A stretch of DNA of 44,869 nucleotides from Bacteroidales bacterium UBA6428 (lineage in GTDB: Bacteria > Bacteroidota > Bacteroidia > Bacteroidales > UBA932). The stretch covers positions 1 to 44,869 of the forward strand of contig DJOW01000067.1 in assembly GCA_002437305.1 (NCBI GenBank). The letters are read 5' to 3'. Below, piece by piece: positions 40,858-44,869 of this stretch; the stretch's first letter is position 1; every line of letters starts with the position of its first letter. The notes beneath the pieces were generated by a model. The model saw only the letters and a program-made list of their open reading frames with translations. It made no database searches and was not told the origin of the DNA. Made by a program: the position numbers and the translations under genes.

Positions 40858-41889
40858 ATGGCAGAATTTGATCCGCGCAGTACAAACGCAGGCAAAGATA
40901 AGGATTTGGACGGAATAATCCGTCCGCAAGGCTTGGAAGATTTCACGGGTCAAAGAGAAGTTGTCTCCAATCTTAATGTCTATGTCAAGGCTGCTAAGAT
41001 GAGGGGCGAAGCTCTTGACCATGTGCTGTTTCACGGTCCTCCGGGACTGGGAAAGACAACCCTCGCGCACATCATCGCCAACGAAATGGGCGTGAACATG
41101 AAAGTGACATCCGGCCCCGTGCTTGACAAGCCAGGGGACCTTGCCGGACTGCTTACCTCTCTGGACACAGGAGATGTGCTGTTCATCGACGAGATACACA
41201 GGCTGTCTCCTGAGGTGGAGGAGTACCTTTACTCCGCGATGGAAGACTATGTCATAGACATCATGATAGACAAAGGCCCAGGCGCCAGGTCCGTCAGGAT
41301 CACCCTCAACCCATTTACACTTGTCGGGGCCACAACTCGCAGCGGACTGCTTACCGCACCTCTGCGTGAAAGATTCGGGATCAACTGTGCCCTTGAGTAT
41401 TACGACACATCTGACTTGATCCGCATCGTTCGCCGAAGCTCGCGGATCCTTAACGTGGCCATTGATGAGGAGGCCGCGAATGCGATAGCTCTGAGAAGCA
41501 GGGGCACGCCGCGTATCGCCAACGCCCTTCTTAAGCGTGTCCGTGATTTCGCCCAGGTGATGGGAGACGGTCACATCGATCTGGACATAGCCCGTTACGC
41601 CCTTGACAAGCTGAAGATAGACAAGAGGGGACTGGACTCAATAGACAACAAGATTCTCCGGACGATAATAACTAATTTCAAAGGAGGTCCTGTCGGAGCC
41701 AACACGATCGCCACAGCCATCAGCGAGGATCAGGGCACGTTCGAGGAAGTCTACGAACCTTTCCTTATCAAGGAAGGTTTTATCGTGCGCACGCAAAGGG
41801 GGAGAGTGGCCACGGAGATGGCGTACCATCATCTTGGTCTGGATAACGAACTTGAATCAAGAAAGGATGACAATGGCACTCTTTTCTAG
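40858..41889 (+). CDS. ruvB: RuvB, Holliday junction branch migration helicase
   Basis: The hexameric AAA+ motor that moves Holliday junctions with RuvA. At 343 residues it has the normal length. Walker A GPPGLGKTT is at 60-68, Walker B FIDEIHRL at 109-116, the arginine finger region FTLVGATTRSG at about 155-163, and the C-terminal winged helix ends in the DNA-contact loop RTQRGRVAT. The start is ATG at 40858 and a good promoter precedes it. It is divergent from mfd; ruvA is not beside it. Confidence 0.97.
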   Translation: MAEFDPRSTNAGKDKDLDGIIRPQGLEDFTGQREVVSNLNVYVKAAKMRGEALDHVLFHGPPGLGKTTLAHIIANEMGVNMKVTSGPVLDKPGDLAGLLTSLDTGDVLFIDEIHRLSPEVEEYLYSAMEDYVIDIMIDKGPGARSVRITLNPFTLVGATTRSGLLTAPLRERFGINCALEYYDTSDLIRIVRRSSRILNVAIDEEAANAIALRSRGTPRIANALLKRVRDFAQVMGDGHIDLDIARYALDKLKIDKRGLDSIDNKILRTIITNFKGGPVGANTIATAISEDQGTFEEVYEPFLIKEGFIVRTQRGRVATEMAYHHLGLDNELESRKDDNGTLF

Positions 41890-42007
41890 AATATTCACTC
41901 CCTGATTGCTGAAAATGTCTTATAAAATTGCTGATTACGGGAAAAATGACTAAAATTGCAGACTTATTGCGATTTCATTTGGAATTTAATAAATACATAT
42001 TCAGAAT

Positions 42008-43954
42008 ATGGCCGATAAATTAATCTCAAAGATTCCTGACGGTCCTTTGGCCGAGAAATGGACCAAACGTAAGTCGGAACTCCGACTCGTCAATCCGAAC
42101 AACAGAAGAAAACTTGAAATCATCGTTGTCGGTACCGGACTGGGCGGTGCGTCCGCAGCCGCTACTCTCGGAGAGCTTGGCTACAATGTCAAGGTTTTCT
42201 GCATCAGTGACTCACCGCGCCGCGCGCACTCGATCGCCGCCCAGGGCGGCATCAATGCCGCCAAGAACTATCAGAATGACAATGACTCCGTCTATCGTCT
42301 TTTCTACGACACGATAAAGGGCGGAGACTATCGTAGCCGTGAGGCGAATGTCTACCGTCTCGCCGAGGTCAGCGCGGCCATTATCGACCAGTGTGTGGCT
42401 CAAGGTGTGCCTTTCGCCCGTGAGTACGGTGGCTATCTTGCCAACCGTTCCTTCGGCGGTGTGCAGGTGAGCCGTACCTTTTATGCAAGGGGACAAACCG
42501 GACAGCAGCTTCTTCTTGGAGCCTATGCGGCACTGAACCGTCAGATCGCTGCGGGCACAGTGACAAGCTATCCTCGTCACGAGATGCTTGACCTGGTTCT
42601 TATTGACGGTCAGGCGAAGGGAATAATCGCCCGTAATCTCGCTACCGGAAAACTCGAGAGATTCGGCGCGCATGCTGTTGTCATCGCCTCAGGCGGCTAC
42701 GGCAACACTTACTTCCTTTCCACCAACGCGATGAACAGCAATGGTTCGGCAGCTTGGCAATGCTATAAGAAAGGCGCTTATTTCGCGAATCCTTGCTTCG
42801 CGCAGATCCACCCTACCTGCATCCCTGTACACGGCGAGCAGCAGTGCAAGCTGACTCTTATGTCAGAGTCACTGCGTAACGATGGACGTATCTGGGTTCC
42901 TAAGAAGATGGAAGACGTGATGAAGCTTCGCAAGCATGAGATCAAGCCTTCGCAGATTCCTGAGGAAGACCGTGACTACTATCTTGAGCGCCGTTACCCT
43001 GCTTTCGGCAATCTCGTGCCGCGTGACGTTGCCTCAAGGGCCGCCAAGGAGAGATGCGACGCCGGATTCGGAGTGAATGAGACAGGTCTGGCCGTGTTCC
43101 TCGACTTCTCAGACGCGATCAAGCGCCTTGGACATCAGAGAGTGCAGGAGCGTTATGGCAATCTCTTCGACATGTATTACAAGATCACCAATGTAAGTCC
43201 TTGGGAGGAGCCTATGATGATCTATCCTGCCATTCACTACACTATGGGTGGAATCTGGGTTGACTATGATCTACAGACCACCATTCCGGGACTTTACGCC
43301 ATAGGTGAGGCGAACTTCTCTGACCATGGCGGAAACCGCCTTGGAGCCTCAGCCCTTATGCAGGGTCTGGCCGATGGTTATTTCGTGCTGCCTGTCACCA
43401 TCGCCGATTACCTTTCACACAAATTCGCCGAGCCTAAGACCGATGTCAATGATCCGGCTTTCGCCGAGGCTGAGAAGGGTGTGCAGGCCAGGATTGACAG
43501 GCTGTTCTCCATCAAAGGTAAGCAGACTGTGGATTCCATCCACAAGAAACTTGGCAACATCATGTGGGAGTATGTCGGAATGGCACGATGTGAGGAAGGC
43601 CTTAAGAAGGCGATCAAGGAGATCAACGATCTCAAGGCCGTGTTCTACAAGGACGTACGTGTTCCTGGTGAGCAATATCACTTCAACCAAGAACTAGAAA
43701 AGGCTCTCAGGCTTGAGGACTTCTTTGAGATCGGTGAGCTGATGGCCCGCGACGCTCTTAACAGGAAGGAATCATGCGGCGGACACTTCCGCATTGAGAG
43801 CCAGACCGAGGATGGTGAGGCCAAGAGAGATGACGCCAACTACATGTATGTGGCTGCCTGGGAGTACAAGGGAGAAGGCCAGGAGCCGGAGCTTCACAAG
43901 GAGCCTCTCAAGTACGAGTTCATCGAAGTTAAAACAAGAAATTATAAAGACTAG
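42008..43954 (+). CDS. frdA: Fumarate reductase/succinate dehydrogenase flavoprotein subunit
   Basis: Catalyses fumarate-succinate interconversion on the cytoplasmic side of the inner membrane. It is 648 residues, the length of the Bacteroides-type (subfamily with a single cytochrome b) enzymes. The FAD-binding VGTGLGGASAA is at 41-51. H74 in AHSIAAQGG is the likely covalent FAD ligand. QIHPTCIPVHG and VPRDVASR carry the substrate-binding His and Arg. HYTMGGIWVDYD and EANFSDHGGNRLGASAL follow. In anaerobic Bacteroidales the reductive direction is used for succinate formation. frdB follows after eight bases. No cytochrome b gene precedes it. Confidence 0.95.
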   Translation: MADKLISKIPDGPLAEKWTKRKSELRLVNPNNRRKLEIIVVGTGLGGASAAATLGELGYNVKVFCISDSPRRAHSIAAQGGINAAKNYQNDNDSVYRLFYDTIKGGDYRSREANVYRLAEVSAAIIDQCVAQGVPFAREYGGYLANRSFGGVQVSRTFYARGQTGQQLLLGAYAALNRQIAAGTVTSYPRHEMLDLVLIDGQAKGIIARNLATGKLERFGAHAVVIASGGYGNTYFLSTNAMNSNGSAAWQCYKKGAYFANPCFAQIHPTCIPVHGEQQCKLTLMSESLRNDGRIWVPKKMEDVMKLRKHEIKPSQIPEEDRDYYLERRYPAFGNLVPRDVASRAAKERCDAGFGVNETGLAVFLDFSDAIKRLGHQRVQERYGNLFDMYYKITNVSPWEEPMMIYPAIHYTMGGIWVDYDLQTTIPGLYAIGEANFSDHGGNRLGASALMQGLADGYFVLPVTIADYLSHKFAEPKTDVNDPAFAEAEKGVQARIDRLFSIKGKQTVDSIHKKLGNIMWEYVGMARCEEGLKKAIKEINDLKAVFYKDVRVPGEQYHFNQELEKALRLEDFFEIGELMARDALNRKESCGGHFRIESQTEDGEAKRDDANYMYVAAWEYKGEGQEPELHKEPLKYEFIEVKTRNYKD

Positions 43955-43962
43955 AATCGGCT

Positions 43963-44742
43963 ATGGATTTCAAACTTAAGATATGGCGTCAGAAGAACGC
44001 CAATGAGCAAGGTCATTTTGAGACTTACAATGTTTCCGGAATAGAGGAGGATGCCTCTTTCCTCGAAATGCTCGACATCCTTAATGAGCAGCTGATCCGT
44101 GAGGGGTGTGATCCTGTAGCCGTTGATAGAGGCTGCCAGAGCAGTGGTCCTGTGTCTTTCGACCATGACTGCCGCGAGGGTATCTGCGGAGCCTGCTCGT
44201 TGTTCGTTGACGGCAGGGCGCACGGTCCGGATGACCATGTCACGACGTGCCAGTTGTTCATGCGTCATTTCAAGGATGGCGCTACCATTACTGTCGAGCC
44301 TTTCAGAAGCGCCGCCTTTCCTATCATCAAGGACTTGGTGGTTGACCGCAGCGCGTTCGACAAGATCCTCCAGGCTGGTGGGTTCATCTCTGTGAGGACC
44401 GGTTCCGCCCAGGATGCCAACAACATCCTTATCTCTCACGAGAACGCTGAGAAGAGCATGGACGCAGCCGCGTGTGTCGGTTGCGGAGCTTGCGTCGCCA
44501 CATGTAAGAACGGCTCTGCCATGCTGTTTGTCGCCGCGAGGGTAAGTTCCCTTGCCCTGCTTCCGCAGGGACGTCCTGAGGCCGCAAGAAGGGCAAGGAA
44601 TATGGTTGCGAAGATGGAGGAGCTTGGCTTCGGCAGCTGCACAAACACCCGCGCCTGTGAGATGGAGTGCCCTAAGGGTATCTCAATCGAGCACATCGCC
44701 CGTCTCAACCGCGAGTTCCTCAAGGCGAAATTCTCTGAGTAA
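43963..44742 (+). CDS. frdB: Fumarate reductase/succinate dehydrogenase iron-sulfur subunit
   Basis: Relays electrons between the flavoprotein and the membrane quinone site. It is 259 residues. The N-terminal ferredoxin-like domain has the [2Fe-2S] Cys set C70, C75, C78 and C96 (CREGICGAC). The C-terminal domain has C171, C174, C177 and C181 (CVGCGACVATC) and C226, C232 and C236 for the [4Fe-4S] and [3Fe-4S] clusters. The start is ATG at 43963. It is followed by a terminator, so the transcript has only two genes. Confidence 0.95.
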   Translation: MDFKLKIWRQKNANEQGHFETYNVSGIEEDASFLEMLDILNEQLIREGCDPVAVDRGCQSSGPVSFDHDCREGICGACSLFVDGRAHGPDDHVTTCQLFMRHFKDGATITVEPFRSAAFPIIKDLVVDRSAFDKILQAGGFISVRTGSAQDANNILISHENAEKSMDAAACVGCGACVATCKNGSAMLFVAARVSSLALLPQGRPEAARRARNMVAKMEELGFGSCTNTRACEMECPKGISIEHIARLNREFLKAKFSE

Positions 44743-44763
44743 TACTTTATCACTAAATATTTT

Positions 44764-44799
44764 AGGTCGGAAATGCTTTTGCTTTTCCGACCTTTTTTT
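44764..44799 (+). terminator. Terminator after frdB
   Basis: A 10-bp stem (AGGTCGGAAA at 44764-44773 with TTTCCGACCT at 44784-44793), a ten-base loop and a run of six T. It lies 22 bases after the frdB stop. Confidence 0.88.
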
Positions 44800-44869
44800 C
44801 GGTCACTGAGCTTGTCCAAGTGATTGTTGTTTATACAGTAACTTCAGAGGGCAGAAAAAAATAAAATTT

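Overview
The window reads as chromosomal DNA of a Bacteroidota member, most likely order Bacteroidales. The support is SusC/SusD pairs, lipoproteins with short lipoboxes, promoters of the Bacteroides type (a TAnnTTTG box at -7, sometimes with TTTG near -33), starts without Shine-Dalgarno sequences, and a LptC/PpiD/pantothenate kinase gene cluster known from the order. I cannot name a genus from the sequence. I saw no rRNA, tRNA or CRISPR array.

Layout. (1) 1-6.2 kb holds core and housekeeping genes: a YeiH-type membrane transporter with a small membrane partner, a CpXC zinc-ribbon-like protein, galactokinase, a secreted endonuclease/exonuclease/phosphatase-fold protein and the ATPase YchF, which ends in a strong terminator. 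(2) 6.2-10.9 kb is an AT-rich accessory patch on the minus strand. It has a protein remnant without a signal peptide, an outer-membrane beta-barrel protein and a large lipoprotein with a very acidic tract. An intact IS4-family element, with inverted repeats and a 12-bp direct repeat at its target, lies between the lipoprotein gene and what looks like its promoter. (3) 11.0-30.9 kb is a polysaccharide utilization locus of nine genes, all on the minus strand with short gaps. In transcription order they are SusC, SusD, SusC, SusD, a surface glycan-binding lipoprotein, a GH71/99-like protein, a GH78 alpha-L-rhamnosidase, a second GH71/99-like protein and a DUF5722 lipoprotein with a clan GH-A-like active site. 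(4) 31.1-40.6 kb is a minus-strand chain of mfd, coaX, an outer-membrane protein, a TPR protein, lptC and ppiD, concerned with repair, CoA synthesis and envelope assembly. (5) 40.8-44.8 kb is on the plus strand: ruvB, then the flavoprotein and iron-sulfur subunits of fumarate reductase/succinate dehydrogenase, ending in a terminator. No cytochrome b subunit gene sits beside them.

How it works together (inference). The locus in region 3 would bind and import a rhamnose-containing glycan through two SusCD transporters and a surface binding protein. The rhamnosidase and three further putative glycosidases would trim it. No regulator is encoded beside it. The least explained parts are the tandem GH71/99-like proteins with an altered WNE motif, the DUF5722 protein, and the accessory patch whose two promoters share a spacer motif.
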